A stretch of 64,000 bases of DNA from Rathayibacter sp. VKM Ac-2804 (GCF_009866655.1 NZ_CP047420.1:1426001-1490000); one strand, 5' to 3'. Counted from the stretch's first letter, positions 42,879-53,062 are shown. The notes: generated from the sequence alone by a model not told the origin. Numbers and translations are program-made.

Positions 42879-43604
42879 GTGAAGCTTTCCATCCTCATGC
42901 CCGTCTACAACGAGCAGGCGACCCTCCAGAAGGCGGTCGACCGCGTCCTCGCGATCGAGTTCCAGGACGGCGTCGAGATCGAGTTCGTCATCGTGAACGA
43001 CGGCAGCCGCGACCGCACGAAGCAGATCCTCGACGCCCTGGAGGACCCGCGCATCCGCGTCTTCCACCAGAGCGTCAACCAGGGCAAGGGCGCCGCGATC
43101 AGCCGGGCCGTCCAGGAGGCCACCGGCGACTACGTCATCATCTGCGACGCCGACGAGGAGTACCGGCCCAGCGAGATCCCGACGCTGCTGCAGCCCGTCC
43201 TCGACGGCGAGGCGCAGCTGGTCTACGGCAGCCGCACCTTCGGCAGCCACACCTCGTTCTCCTACTGGTACGTCATCGGCAACAAGGGCGTGAACCTGAT
43301 CACGAACGTCCTCTTCAACGCCTACGTCTCCGACGTCGAGACCTGCTTCAAGCTGATGCCGCTGAGCCTGTACCGCTCGCTCGAGATCAAGGAGAAGGGC
43401 TTCGGCATGGAGGCGGAGGTCACCGCGAAGCTCCTCGCCCGCGGCTACCGCCCCTACGAGGTCGGGATCAGCTACAAGGCCCGCACCCGCGAGGAGGGCA
43501 AGAAGATCACCGTCAAGGACGGCTTCGAGGCTCTCTGGATCCTGCTCAAGATCCGCGTCCGCGAGGGCTCCCGCACCCGCCCGCCGCAGACCGCGGGGAT
43601 CTGA
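42879..43604 (+). CDS. GT2 glycosyltransferase, polyprenol-phosphate type
   Basis: 241 residues. LSILMPVYNEQATLQKAVDRV, FVIVNDGSRDRT and ICDADEEYRP (D-A-D metal motif) mark a DPM1/GtrB-like enzyme; GFGMEAEVTAKLLARGY is conserved in the family. GTG 42879 follows GAGAAT by six bases. GtrA-type gene starts four bases after its stop, forming the second GtrB-GtrA pair in the window. Confidence 0.9.
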   Translation: MKLSILMPVYNEQATLQKAVDRVLAIEFQDGVEIEFVIVNDGSRDRTKQILDALEDPRIRVFHQSVNQGKGAAISRAVQEATGDYVIICDADEEYRPSEIPTLLQPVLDGEAQLVYGSRTFGSHTSFSYWYVIGNKGVNLITNVLFNAYVSDVETCFKLMPLSLYRSLEIKEKGFGMEAEVTAKLLARGYRPYEVGISYKARTREEGKKITVKDGFEALWILLKIRVREGSRTRPPQTAGI

Positions 43605-43608
43605 CCCC

Positions 43609-44175
43609 ATGGCAGGCAAGGGCCCCGTCGCTCTCGCGAGGGCGCTCTACAGCGGCCTGATCTCGTACGTGCTGAAGTTCGGCGTCGTCGGGATCCTCGG
43701 CCTCGTCGTCGACGTCACCGTCTTCAACCTGCTGCGCGTCGGCGGGATCGGCGGGGAGCACGTCCTCTCCGGGCCGATCGGGGCCAAGGTCGTGGCGGTG
43801 GCCGCCGCGACCGTCGTCACCTGGTTCGGCAACCGCTACTGGACCTTCCGCGAGCACCGCCGGGCGAACTACCTGCTCGAGCTCGCCGAGTTCAGCGTGG
43901 TCGCGGTCGCCGGCATGCTGGTCAACCTGCTGCCGCTCTACATCTCGCACTACGTGCTCGGCTTCGACAACCTCGTCGCCGACAACATCTCGGCCAACGT
44001 GATCGGCCTCCTGCTCGCCACCGCGTTCCGCTTCGTGCTCTACCGCTTCTGGGTCTTCGGCCACCACCGCTCCGGCGGCGTCGTCGAGAAGCGCGAGGCC
44101 GAGATGGCGGCGGCGGCGCTGTTCGAGGACGACGCCGCGGCGGCGAGCGACACCGCGGCGATCAAGCTCCGCTGA
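43609..44175 (+). CDS. GtrA-family membrane protein
   Basis: 188 residues with four transmembrane helices (about 18-150): LKFGVVGILGLVVDVTVFNL, VTWFGNRYWTFR, LLATAFRFVLYRFWVF. Basic Arg/Lys clusters and NRYWTFR are GtrA hallmarks. Ends with an acidic Ala/Glu-rich cytoplasmic tail. Probably flips the lipid-linked sugar made by the preceding GT2. Confidence 0.9.
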   Translation: MAGKGPVALARALYSGLISYVLKFGVVGILGLVVDVTVFNLLRVGGIGGEHVLSGPIGAKVVAVAAATVVTWFGNRYWTFREHRRANYLLELAEFSVVAVAGMLVNLLPLYISHYVLGFDNLVADNISANVIGLLLATAFRFVLYRFWVFGHHRSGGVVEKREAEMAAAALFEDDAAAASDTAAIKLR

Positions 44176-44185
44176 CGTGCCCGCC

Positions 44186-44191
44186 TACAAT
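44186..44191 (+). promoter_or_regulatory. -10 element TACAAT
   Basis: Near-consensus TACAAT ending six bases before GTG 44198. Predicts a leaderless transcript for the small protein and the two glycosyltransferases after it. Confidence 0.5.
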
Positions 44192-44197
44192 GGCGGG

Positions 44198-44569
44198 GTG
44201 CCTGAAGAGACGACTGCCCTCACGCCCGCCGGCGACGGTCCGGACACCGCGACCGCGGCCGCCACGACTCCGGACGCCGCGACTCCGGACGCCCGGACCG
44301 AGACGCGGACCCCGGAGACCGTCGAGGAGCTCCGCGCCCGCCTCGACGAGCTGCTGAACGACCCGCTCGACGAGTGGGCCGCGAACATGCACTTCGGCGG
44401 TGGCGCCCACTACGTCGCCGACTTCGAGAGCACGCTCTCCTGGCGGGTCACCCGCCCGCTGCGCGCGGCGCGCACCTTCCAGATCCGCGTGGGCCAGCTC
44501 GGTCTCCCGGGAGCGGTGCAGCACTCGATCCGCTACGCCCAGCGCCGTTTCGGCGGTCGCAGCCGGTGA
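44198..44569 (+). CDS. Small hypothetical protein with an orphan SWRxTxPLR motif
   Basis: 123 residues from GTG 44198. The first 45 residues are Ala/Thr/Asp/Pro-rich and disordered. The rest contains ELRARLDELLNDPLDEW and SWRVTRPLRAARTFQ; the latter motif commonly sits beside glycosyltransferase or methyltransferase domains in surface-polysaccharide proteins, here without any catalytic domain. Its stop overlaps the next start by GTGA, so it is made with the two GT4 enzymes and may be a partner or targeting subunit. No function assigned. Confidence 0.72.
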   Translation: MPEETTALTPAGDGPDTATAAATTPDAATPDARTETRTPETVEELRARLDELLNDPLDEWAANMHFGGGAHYVADFESTLSWRVTRPLRAARTFQIRVGQLGLPGAVQHSIRYAQRRFGGRSR

Positions 44570-46092
44570 ACGCCGCCGACCTCGCGGGCCGCGACGCCCG
44601 CCGCGCCTTCGTGGTGCAGCGACTCGAGCAGATCGCGCCGTTCGTGCTCGAGGACCCCGAGCAGGCGGCCGACCTCGCTCTGCGCGGGCCCGGCCCCTTC
44701 CTCGACGAGATCGCGCGCACCGTCCAGCGGCGCGACTCCGACGACCTGACCTGGCTGTCGCTCACCGCCTTCCTCGGCGTCTACCCGGTGCCGCACCTGT
44801 TCAGCTGGTTCAAGCGCTCGCTGCAGCTCGCGAAGCCGCACGAGGCGATGCGGGTGTTCCTCGTCGCCGGCACACGCGCCTCCACGGGGTACCACGACCT
44901 CTCGACCACGCTCTCCGTCGTCACCGGCGCCGTCGTCGTCGACGTCGACTTCTGCGCGCGCAACTCGCACGCCACCGGCATCCAGCGCGTCGTCCGCCAG
45001 ACGATGAAGCGCTGGCACCGCGACTACGACCCGATCCTCACCGCCTGGGAGCACGGGTCGATGGCCCTGCGCCGCCTCGGCGAGGGCGAGCTCGAGCGCG
45101 TGATCGACTTCGAGAAGAGCAGCACCCGGGAGTGGGATCCGGGCCGCCCCGAGCAGGTCGACTTCATCGTGCCGTTCCGCTCCACGCTCGTCCTGCCCGA
45201 GGTGCCGGTGATGGGGATCTGCGCGCCCCTCGCCGCGCTCGCCGAGTTCTCCGGCAACACGGTCAGCCTGATCGGCTACGACGCCATCCCCGTCGTCAGC
45301 GCGGACACCGTGCCGCCGCAGGAGAGCCTGCGCTTCGTCAACTACCTCACGGTCGTCAAGCACTCCAGCCGCGTCGCGGGCATCAGCGAGGCCGCGACGC
45401 AGGAGTTCGAGGGCTTCAACGCCGCGCTCCCCGCGCAGGGCCTCGAGGGCCCCGAGCTCTCGACGGTGTCCCTCCCGGTCGAGGCGCCCCCGCTGGACGG
45501 CGAGCACATCGAGGAGGAGGACGACCTCCCGCTCGTGCTCTCGGTCGGCAGCCACGAGCCGCGGAAGAACCACCTCGCGATCCTCTTCGCCGCCGAGGTG
45601 CTCTGGCGCGAGGGCAGGAGGTTCCGTCTGCGCTTCATCGGCGGCGGCAACCCGTGGGCGACGCAGGTCTTCGACGTGCGGATCCGCGAGGCCCAGCGCC
45701 GCGGTCGCACCGTGGAGGTCGTCCGCGGGGCCGGCGACGACGTGCTGCTCTCCTCCTACCGCAACGCGCGGTTCTTCGTCTTCCCCTCGACCCACGAGGG
45801 CTACGGGCTCCCTGTCGCCGAGGCGCTCGCCCTGGGGATCCCCGCCATCACCTCCGACCGCGGCTCGCTGGCCGAGATCGCGGCCGACGGCGGCTGCATC
45901 ACCGTCGACCCGTACGACGACGACCAGCTCACCGCCGCCATGCGCGAGCTGCTCGACTCCGACGAGCGGGTCGCCGAGCTCACCGCCGAGGCGCACGCGC
46001 GCCCGAAGCGGACCTGGAACGACTACTCCGCCGAGCTGTGGACGGCCCTCGTGCCGTCCGCCTCGAGCGAGCAGGAGGAGAACGATGCGTGA
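44566..46092 (+). CDS. GT4-family glycosyltransferase with long N-terminal region (paralogue 1)
   Basis: 508 residues. Residues 1-110 are helical and not glycosyltransferase-like. NSHATGIQRVVRQTMKRW (about 140-160) opens the GT-B N-domain, SVGSHEPRKNHLAILFAAEV enters the donor domain, and STHEGYGLPVAEALALG holds the E-x7-E pair. Clearly paralogous to the following gene, which overlaps it by eight bases. Possible deoxyhexosyl- or mannosyltransferases for the ABC-exported glycan encoded next to them. Confidence 0.86.
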   Translation: MNAADLAGRDARRAFVVQRLEQIAPFVLEDPEQAADLALRGPGPFLDEIARTVQRRDSDDLTWLSLTAFLGVYPVPHLFSWFKRSLQLAKPHEAMRVFLVAGTRASTGYHDLSTTLSVVTGAVVVDVDFCARNSHATGIQRVVRQTMKRWHRDYDPILTAWEHGSMALRRLGEGELERVIDFEKSSTREWDPGRPEQVDFIVPFRSTLVLPEVPVMGICAPLAALAEFSGNTVSLIGYDAIPVVSADTVPPQESLRFVNYLTVVKHSSRVAGISEAATQEFEGFNAALPAQGLEGPELSTVSLPVEAPPLDGEHIEEEDDLPLVLSVGSHEPRKNHLAILFAAEVLWREGRRFRLRFIGGGNPWATQVFDVRIREAQRRGRTVEVVRGAGDDVLLSSYRNARFFVFPSTHEGYGLPVAEALALGIPAITSDRGSLAEIAADGGCITVDPYDDDQLTAAMRELLDSDERVAELTAEAHARPKRTWNDYSAELWTALVPSASSEQEENDA

Positions 46093-47560
46093 GTCCACCG
46101 CCCTGGAGCGCCTGACGCTGCTGCTCGAGACGCTCGAGCCCACCACCGCGCCCGCGCGCGAGGTGCCGGCGCTCGTCCAGCAGGTCGCCGACGCGGTCGG
46201 CGAGCCGAGCTTCGCGCAGACCTGGCTGCTGCTCGCCGTGGTGAGCGCCGAGCTGCCGGTCCGCGAGCAGGTCGTCGAGTCGCGCCGCAGCGCCCGTCTC
46301 GACGGCGTCGCCGCGCTGCTGACCGGTCTGGTCAAGCCGACGCCTGCCTCCCGCGTGCTGGACGCCGTCCGCGCGCCGAGCACCGTCGTCATCGCCCGGC
46401 ACGCCGTGCTGGTCGACGTGCACCACACCGCGCGCACGGGACTCGCGACCGGCATCCAGCGGGTCGTCCGCAACACGATCGTCGAGTGGAACAGCCGGCA
46501 CGACATCGGCCTGATCGTCTGGGACGACGCGATGACGGGCTTCCGCGAGGTCGGCAACGAGCTCCGGACCAACGCCCTCTACGGCTCCGCGCCGGACGCC
46601 AAGCTCGACGCCCACGCACCCGTGGTCGTCCCGTGGGAGTCGCTCTACGTCCTCCCCGAGCTCGCGATCGAGGACGAGCGCAGCGGCCGTCTCGCCGCCT
46701 TCACGGAGTTCAGCGGCAACGCGACCACGATGATCGGCCACGACTGCGTGCCGCTGACCACCGCCGAGACCGCGCACGGCGGCATCAGCGGCCAGTTCCC
46801 GCGGACTCTCGTCGCCGTCTCGCACATGGACCGGGTCACCACCGTCTCCCGCGCCTCCGAGACCGAGTACCGCGGCTGGCGCGGCATGCTCGAGGGCGAG
46901 AAGGGGCCGGAGATCGACGCGATCCAGCTGCCCGCCTCGGCCGGCGGCGACGACGACTTCGACGAGTCCGCGACCCGCCTGTCCCTCGGGGCCGTGGGCG
47001 ACGAGCCGCTGGTGGTCTGCATCGGCAGCCACGAGCCGCGCAAGAACCACCTCGCCGTGCTGCACGCGGCCGAGCTGGCCTGGCGCTCGGGCGTCGAGTT
47101 CACGCTGGCCTTCATCGGCGGCAACGCCTGGAGCAGCGAGGAGTTCCAGGGGCGGATGCACGCCCTGCAGGACGAGGGCCGCCACGTCGACTCCTTCTCG
47201 GCGATCACCGACGAGCTGCTCTGGAGCGCCTACCGCAGCGCGACCTGCACGGTCTTCCCCTCGCTGAACGAGGGCTTCGGACTGCCCGTCGCCGAGTCGC
47301 TCGCCGTCGGCACGCCGGTGATCACCTCGGGCTTCGGCAGCATGAGGGACATCGCGGAGCAGGGCGGCGCGCTGCTCGTCGATCCGCGCGACGACCACTC
47401 GATCCGCGACGCGCTCGTCTCGCTCCTCACGGACGACGAGGTGCACGCCCGGCTCAGCGCCGAGGCGCGCGCCCGGGTCAACCGCACCTGGACCGAGTAC
47501 GCCGACGAGGTCTGGACGTATGTCACGGCCGTCGCACCGGCGGGCGTCTCCACCCTCTGA
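46085..47560 (+). CDS. GT4-family glycosyltransferase with long N-terminal region (paralogue 2)
   Basis: 491 residues, same architecture as the previous product: helical N-terminus (1-105), GLATGIQRVVRNTIVEW, CIGSHEPRKNHLAVLHAAEL, SLNEGFGLPVAESLAVG. The pair most likely arose by tandem duplication and probably adds successive residues of the same repeat unit. Converges on the next minus-strand GT4, 34 bases between stops. Confidence 0.86.
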   Translation: MRESTALERLTLLLETLEPTTAPAREVPALVQQVADAVGEPSFAQTWLLLAVVSAELPVREQVVESRRSARLDGVAALLTGLVKPTPASRVLDAVRAPSTVVIARHAVLVDVHHTARTGLATGIQRVVRNTIVEWNSRHDIGLIVWDDAMTGFREVGNELRTNALYGSAPDAKLDAHAPVVVPWESLYVLPELAIEDERSGRLAAFTEFSGNATTMIGHDCVPLTTAETAHGGISGQFPRTLVAVSHMDRVTTVSRASETEYRGWRGMLEGEKGPEIDAIQLPASAGGDDDFDESATRLSLGAVGDEPLVVCIGSHEPRKNHLAVLHAAELAWRSGVEFTLAFIGGNAWSSEEFQGRMHALQDEGRHVDSFSAITDELLWSAYRSATCTVFPSLNEGFGLPVAESLAVGTPVITSGFGSMRDIAEQGGALLVDPRDDHSIRDALVSLLTDDEVHARLSAEARARVNRTWTEYADEVWTYVTAVAPAGVSTL

Positions 47561-47594
47561 GCGCGGGCTCGCGGGCGCTGGGCCGTCCGCGGGC

Positions 47595-48722
47595 TCAGCG
47601 GTCCTCGAGCTCCCGGGCGGCGCGCATCAGCGCCTCCGCGGCGTCGCTCCACGGGGCGATCGGGCCGGGCTCGATCCGCCGGGGCCGCGCGAGAGCGGTC
47701 TCGATCGCCCCTCGGAGGGCGTCCTCGTCGCCGACCGGGACGAAGGTCGCCGCCGCCTCGTGACCGCGCAGTGCGTCGTGGATCCCCGGGATGTCGGAGA
47801 CGAGGACGGGCGTCCCGGTGGCGACCGCCTCGAGGGCGGGCAGACCGAAGCCCTCGTGCAGCGAGACCAGCGCGAGGGCGTCCGCGCCGGTCATCAGCGC
47901 CGGCATCTCCTCGTCCTCGACGAACACCGGGGAGAGCCGCACGTCGGCTCCCGCTGCGCGGGCCTGCGCGACCGCCTCGCGGACGTCGTCGTCGTCCCAG
48001 GCCGTCGCGCCGACGATCAGCAGCGTGCAGCCGGCCGGGCGCTCGGCGGCCGCGAACGCGCGGATCAGCGCCGCGACGTTCTTCCGCGGCTCGACGGCGC
48101 CTACGTAGAGCAGGTAGCGCTCGGCGCCGACGCGCGCGGTGACCGCGGCCACCTCGTCGGCCGGCCGCGGGCGGAAGTCGGCCGAGTCCACCGTCGTCGG
48201 CAGGATGCGGAGCCGCTCGGCCGCGACACCGAGGTGCCGCTCGATCTCACCGGCGGCCGAGGGGGTCCCGGTGGCGACCAGGTCGGAGCGGGCGAGCCAG
48301 CCCGGCATCAGGGCGGTCAGCAGCGCGCGACGTGCCGCGGGGACGAGGTCGGGGCGGACGGCGAAGCACGCGTCGTGGACGAAGGTGATCGCCCTCGAGC
48401 GGGAGCTGAGGGCCCAGTTGCGGTAGTTGGGGAAGAAGTACACCCCGCGGCCGAGCAGCGGGTCGATCGGCAGCCGCGTCCGGGTCAGCAGGCCGACCAG
48501 GCGCCGGGGGAGCGGGATCCCGCGCACCCGGAAGCCGAGTCCGTGCCGGGCGATCGCCGCGGTCTCGGACGCGGGGGCGAAGAGCACCACCTCGACCTCG
48601 CGGCGGAACCGCTCCTCGCCGAGGGCGCGGAGCGTCTCGAGCAGCACGTGCCCGACCCCGGTGAGCCGCCCGGCCGCGAGCGGGCTCGCGTCGACGAGCA
48701 GCCGCACCCGGCGCGCGGTCAC
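47595..48722 (-). CDS. GT4-family glycosyltransferase
   Basis: 375 residues from GTG 48722, coupled (GTGA) to the exporter ATPase gene. RLLVDASPLAAGRLTGVGHV is the acceptor loop, LYVGAVEPRKNVAALIRAF the donor-domain entry, SLHEGFGLPALEAVATG the E-x7-E site. Last gene of the minus-strand gmd/wzm/wzt group, so it probably builds the glycan that this transporter exports. Confidence 0.88.
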   Translation of the reverse strand: MTARRVRLLVDASPLAAGRLTGVGHVLLETLRALGEERFRREVEVVLFAPASETAAIARHGLGFRVRGIPLPRRLVGLLTRTRLPIDPLLGRGVYFFPNYRNWALSSRSRAITFVHDACFAVRPDLVPAARRALLTALMPGWLARSDLVATGTPSAAGEIERHLGVAAERLRILPTTVDSADFRPRPADEVAAVTARVGAERYLLYVGAVEPRKNVAALIRAFAAAERPAGCTLLIVGATAWDDDDVREAVAQARAAGADVRLSPVFVEDEEMPALMTGADALALVSLHEGFGLPALEAVATGTPVLVSDIPGIHDALRGHEAAATFVPVGDEDALRGAIETALARPRRIEPGPIAPWSDAAEALMRAARELEDR

Positions 48723-50002
48723 GCCCGGGTGACGCCGTCGACGGTGGCCGAGGCGGCGACGCTCACGAGGCCGACGCGCTTGTCGCTGCGCTCGACGGTG
48801 AAGCGGGCGCCGACCGGCACGCGGACGAACTCGCCGTTGCCGAGCGTCGATGCGGAGGCGTGCACCGCGTAGGTGCCACCGCCGAAGCGGATGTCCGGGA
48901 GGGAGAACGTGATCGTGGTCTCCTCCGTCAGCGGCGGGTGCTCGAAGCCGAGGCGCATGGTGTTGGTGCCGAAGACCACCTGGCCGAGCGGGGTGTCGAC
49001 GCCCATGCCCACGAACCAGTTCTCGACCGGGGCGCCGCTGAGCGGCCGCAGCGTGACCGACACCGTCAGGTCGTCGCCGGGGCGGAGGGTGCGGTTGCCC
49101 TCCTCGAGCGTCCCGCCCTCGAGCTCGACGCTGACGATCTCGGCGGCGGGCAGCGGCTCGGGCTCCTCGCCGGCCTCCTCGGCCTCGACGATCGCCTCGG
49201 CCGTCTCGCGCTCGACGCGCTCCTGACGGGAGTTCTCGAAGCCGTTGCGCAGCACCTCGAGGCCGCGCGCGGTCTCGCCGTCGTAGATGACGTTGCCGTG
49301 CTGGAGGACGACGGTGCGGTCGCAGAGCTCGCCGACCTGCTCGAGCGAGTGGGTGACCAGCACGATGGTCTTGCCCGCGCGCTGGAAGGCGCGGATGCGG
49401 TCCATGCACTTGCGCTGGAACGGCTCGTCGCCGACCGCGAGGACCTCGTCGACGAGGAGGAGGTCCGGGTCGGTGTGGATGGCGATCGCGAAGGCGAGCC
49501 GCACGTACATGCCGGAGGAGTAGAACTTCACCTGGGTGTCGATGAAGTCGACGATCTCGGAGAACTCGACGATGGAGTCGAACTTGTCCTCGAGCTCCTT
49601 GCGGGAGAGGCCGAGGATCGCGCCGTTGAGGAACACGTTCTCGCGCCCGGTGAGGTCGGGGTGGAAGCCCGCGCCGAGCTCGAGCAGCGCCGCGAGCCGG
49701 CCGCGGCGCTCGACGGTGCCGGTGGTGGGCTGGATGATGCCGCCGATGAGCTTGAGCAGCGTGCTCTTGCCCGAGCCGTTCGCGCCGATCAGGCCGACCG
49801 TCGAGCCGAGCGGGATCTCGAGGTCGATGTCGCGCAGCGCCCAGAAGTCGTCGCGGTGCTGCTTGCCGCGCCCGAAGTTGACGATGCGCTCCTTGACGCT
49901 CTTGTCCTTGCGGATGACGAAGCGCTTGGAGGCGTTCTGGACGCGGATGATCGTCGGCATCTCGACCGACTCGGGAAGGGCGACCTCGGACTCGAGCGTC
50001 AT
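48719..50002 (-). CDS. wzt: Polysaccharide ABC transporter ATP-binding protein with Wzt C-terminal domain
   Basis: 427 residues. Walker A GANGSGKST (Lys79), signature SSGMYVRLAFA (162-172, a Wzt/TagH-type variant of LSGGQ), Walker B LLLVDEVLA (Asp185-Glu186). After the ATPase (to about 245) comes a Glu-rich linker and a beta-sandwich of about 150 residues like Wzt_C, which in O9a-type systems recognises the capped end of the exported chain. Four bases separate it from wzm; AGGAGA precedes the ATG. Confidence 0.92.
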   Translation of the reverse strand: MTLESEVALPESVEMPTIIRVQNASKRFVIRKDKSVKERIVNFGRGKQHRDDFWALRDIDLEIPLGSTVGLIGANGSGKSTLLKLIGGIIQPTTGTVERRGRLAALLELGAGFHPDLTGRENVFLNGAILGLSRKELEDKFDSIVEFSEIVDFIDTQVKFYSSGMYVRLAFAIAIHTDPDLLLVDEVLAVGDEPFQRKCMDRIRAFQRAGKTIVLVTHSLEQVGELCDRTVVLQHGNVIYDGETARGLEVLRNGFENSRQERVERETAEAIVEAEEAGEEPEPLPAAEIVSVELEGGTLEEGNRTLRPGDDLTVSVTLRPLSGAPVENWFVGMGVDTPLGQVVFGTNTMRLGFEHPPLTEETTITFSLPDIRFGGGTYAVHASASTLGNGEFVRVPVGARFTVERSDKRVGLVSVAASATVDGVTRA

Positions 50003-50006
50003 GGGA

Positions 50007-50978
50007 TCAGATCTCCTGTGCGAAGTTGCCCTCGAGGCGGCGGAAGACGCGGTGGGCGAGCCACACGAGCACGACCCCGACGAGGAAGACGATGAAGAGG
50101 TGGAGGGCCATGTCGGCCGGCCACGGCTGACCGGCGACGGTGTTGAAGCTGCCGTCGGCCTGCTCGACCTGGGTCTCGCGCGAGCCCGGACCCCAGATCG
50201 CCCGCTGGAAGGCGAGCATCGCGTTGGTCATCGGGTTGAGCAGGTAGATCTGCTCGAGCCAGCCCGGAACGGTCTGCACGACGAAGGACCACGCGTAGGT
50301 GATCGGCGAGAGCCAGAAGAAGATCAGGAGGCCGACCTCGACGAGGAACTGGACGTCGCGGAGGTAGACGTTGAGCGCCGAGAGCGCGAGGGCGAGCGCC
50401 AGGCCGTAGACCAGGGTGACCGCGAGCGCCGGGATGATGAAGAGCAGCTGCCAGCTGACGTTGAGCGCCCCGAGCGCGACGGCCCCGACGATCAGCACCA
50501 GGAACTGCACGGCGAAGTTGAACAGCGCGGCGCCGATGGTGGCGACCGGGAAGATCTCGCGCGGCAGGTAGACCTTCTTGATCAGTCCCGCGTTGGCGAG
50601 GATCGAGGTCGTGCCGGTCGCGACGATCTCGCTGAAGAGGTTCCACAGCGTCAGGCCGCAGAAGACGAAGATCGCGAAGACCGGGATGCCGCGGGCCGCG
50701 CCGAGGAACTGGCCGATCGCCACGTAGTAGATCATCAGCATCACGAGCGGGCGGATGAGGGTCCAGACGAAGCCGAGGCTCGAGTCCTTGTAGCGCGCCT
50801 TCAGCTCGCGGTTGACGAGCAGGCGGAGCAGCTCGCGGTGCCGGAAGATGTCGATCAGCGACGAGACGAAGCCGCCGGAGCGCTGACCCGGCTGGGTCCC
50901 GCTCTGGTGGAACGGCTCCTGTGCGATCGCGTCGACGCGGTCGGCCGCGCGCGTGATCGTCGTTTTCCTGCTGCTCAT
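50007..50978 (-). CDS. wzm: Polysaccharide ABC transporter permease
   Basis: 323 residues, ABC-2 type with six helices after a basic N-terminal tail. FRHRELLRLLVNRELKARYK is the conserved cytoplasmic start of Wzm/TagG, and YLPREIFPVATIGAALFNF and the late PMTNAMLAFQRAIW are also conserved. GGGAG before ATG 50978. Exports the undecaprenyl-linked glycan with Wzt. An insertion of about 30 residues (GSRETQVEQADGSFNTVAG) sits in the last outer loop. Confidence 0.92.
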   Translation of the reverse strand: MSSRKTTITRAADRVDAIAQEPFHQSGTQPGQRSGGFVSSLIDIFRHRELLRLLVNRELKARYKDSSLGFVWTLIRPLVMLMIYYVAIGQFLGAARGIPVFAIFVFCGLTLWNLFSEIVATGTTSILANAGLIKKVYLPREIFPVATIGAALFNFAVQFLVLIVGAVALGALNVSWQLLFIIPALAVTLVYGLALALALSALNVYLRDVQFLVEVGLLIFFWLSPITYAWSFVVQTVPGWLEQIYLLNPMTNAMLAFQRAIWGPGSRETQVEQADGSFNTVAGQPWPADMALHLFIVFLVGVVLVWLAHRVFRRLEGNFAQEI

Positions 50979-51019
50979 CGGACTCCCAGCCCTAGCACTG
51001 CCGGGGCGGCAGCCAGATC

Positions 51020-51025
51020 ATTGTA
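51020..51025 (-). promoter_or_regulatory. -10 element upstream of wzm
   Basis: TACAAT on the minus strand, 42 bases before ATG 50978, in an AT-richer patch (TTACGTACAATGAT). Suggests that wzm-wzt-GT4 has its own promoter behind the gmd genes. Confidence 0.45.
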
Positions 51026-51076
51026 CGTAACCCCTGCGCCGCCGTACCTCGACGGGCGCGGGACGGGTCGAGGTGC

Positions 51077-52033
51077 TCAGCCCGCGGCGCGGGCGAGCTC
51101 GAGGTCGTGCTCGACCATGCGGGCGACGATCTCCTCGAAGGCGACCGTCGGCGCCCAGCCGAGCTCGGTCCGGGCCTTCGACGCGTCGCCGCGCATCTCG
51201 GGGGCGTCGACGGGGCGGGCGAAGCGCGGATCGATGCGGATCCGGTCCTCCCACTCGTCGATGCCGACGGCCGCGAAGGCGGCGGCGACGAACTCGCGGA
51301 CCGAGTGCGCGACGCCGGTCGCGACGACGTAGTCGCCGCTCGCCTCGGCGCGCGAGGCGCGGACGAGCGCGTCGACGTAGTCGGGCGCCCAGCCCCAGTC
51401 GCGGCGGGCGTCGAGGTTGCCGAGCGAGAGCTCCGTGGCGGTGCCGGCGGCGATCGCGGCGGCTCCGGCCGTGATCTTCCGGGTGACGAAGCCCTCGGGT
51501 CGGCGGGGCGACTCGTGGTTGTAGAGGATCGCGGACGACGCGTGCAGCCCGCGGCCGCGGTAGACGCCGACGAGGAGGTGCGCGAACGCCTTCGCTGCGC
51601 CGTAGGGGGAGACGGGGCGGATCGGCGTCGACTCCGTCTGCGGGTTGTCGGTCGCCGCTCCGAAGATCTCCGAGGAGGAGGCCTGCACGAAGCGCACCTC
51701 GCGGCCCGCCGAGTCCTGCAGGGCCAGCGAGGCCTCGAGCAGCGCGGCGACGGCCGTGCCGGTCACCTCGGCGGTCAGCACCGGCTCCTGCCAGGACTGC
51801 GCCACCGAGGAGATCCCCGCGAGGTGGAAGACCACGTCGGGTCGCGCCTCGGCGACCACCCGGCCGAGGCCGGCGGCGTCGCGGAGGTCGCCCTGGAACG
51901 GGCGGACGGCGGCGGGCAGGGACGCGTCCTCGTCGCGGACGAGCGCGGAGACCTCCCAGCCGTCGGCGAGCAGACGCTCGACGAGGTAGCCCCCGTCCTG
52001 TCCGCTCGCCCCGGTGACGAACGCTGCGGGCAC
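51077..52033 (-). CDS. GDP-mannose 4,6-dehydratase paralogue (possible GDP-4-keto-6-deoxymannose reductase)
   Basis: 318 residues from GTG 52033. NADP motif TGASGQDGGYLVERLL, QASSSEIFG (dehydratase Ser/Glu), SPYGAAKAFAH (Tyr/Lys), YNHESPRRPEGFVTRK and GNLDARRDWGWAPDYV are Gmd signatures, shared nearly word for word with the gene upstream. Operon context beside a true Gmd suggests the next step, reduction to GDP-D-rhamnose, but the retained Glu and Gmd-specific loops make a second dehydratase or a bifunctional enzyme equally possible. Five bases after gmd. Confidence 0.75.
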   Translation of the reverse strand: MPAAFVTGASGQDGGYLVERLLADGWEVSALVRDEDASLPAAVRPFQGDLRDAAGLGRVVAEARPDVVFHLAGISSVAQSWQEPVLTAEVTGTAVAALLEASLALQDSAGREVRFVQASSSEIFGAATDNPQTESTPIRPVSPYGAAKAFAHLLVGVYRGRGLHASSAILYNHESPRRPEGFVTRKITAGAAAIAAGTATELSLGNLDARRDWGWAPDYVDALVRASRAEASGDYVVATGVAHSVREFVAAAFAAVGIDEWEDRIRIDPRFARPVDAPEMRGDASKARTELGWAPTVAFEEIVARMVEHDLELARAAG

Positions 52034-52038
52034 GGCGG

Positions 52039-53022
<984 letters not shown>

Positions 53023-53062
53023 GTGGTGGTCCGTTTCGTCGGGGTCGGTGACAGCGGGCTAC

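Noticed and set aside
51077..52033. Plain assignment as rmd (GDP-6-deoxy-D-mannose reductase)
   Set aside because: The sequence keeps Gmd-specific motifs including the dehydratase Glu. Reductase activity remains a hypothesis from context only.
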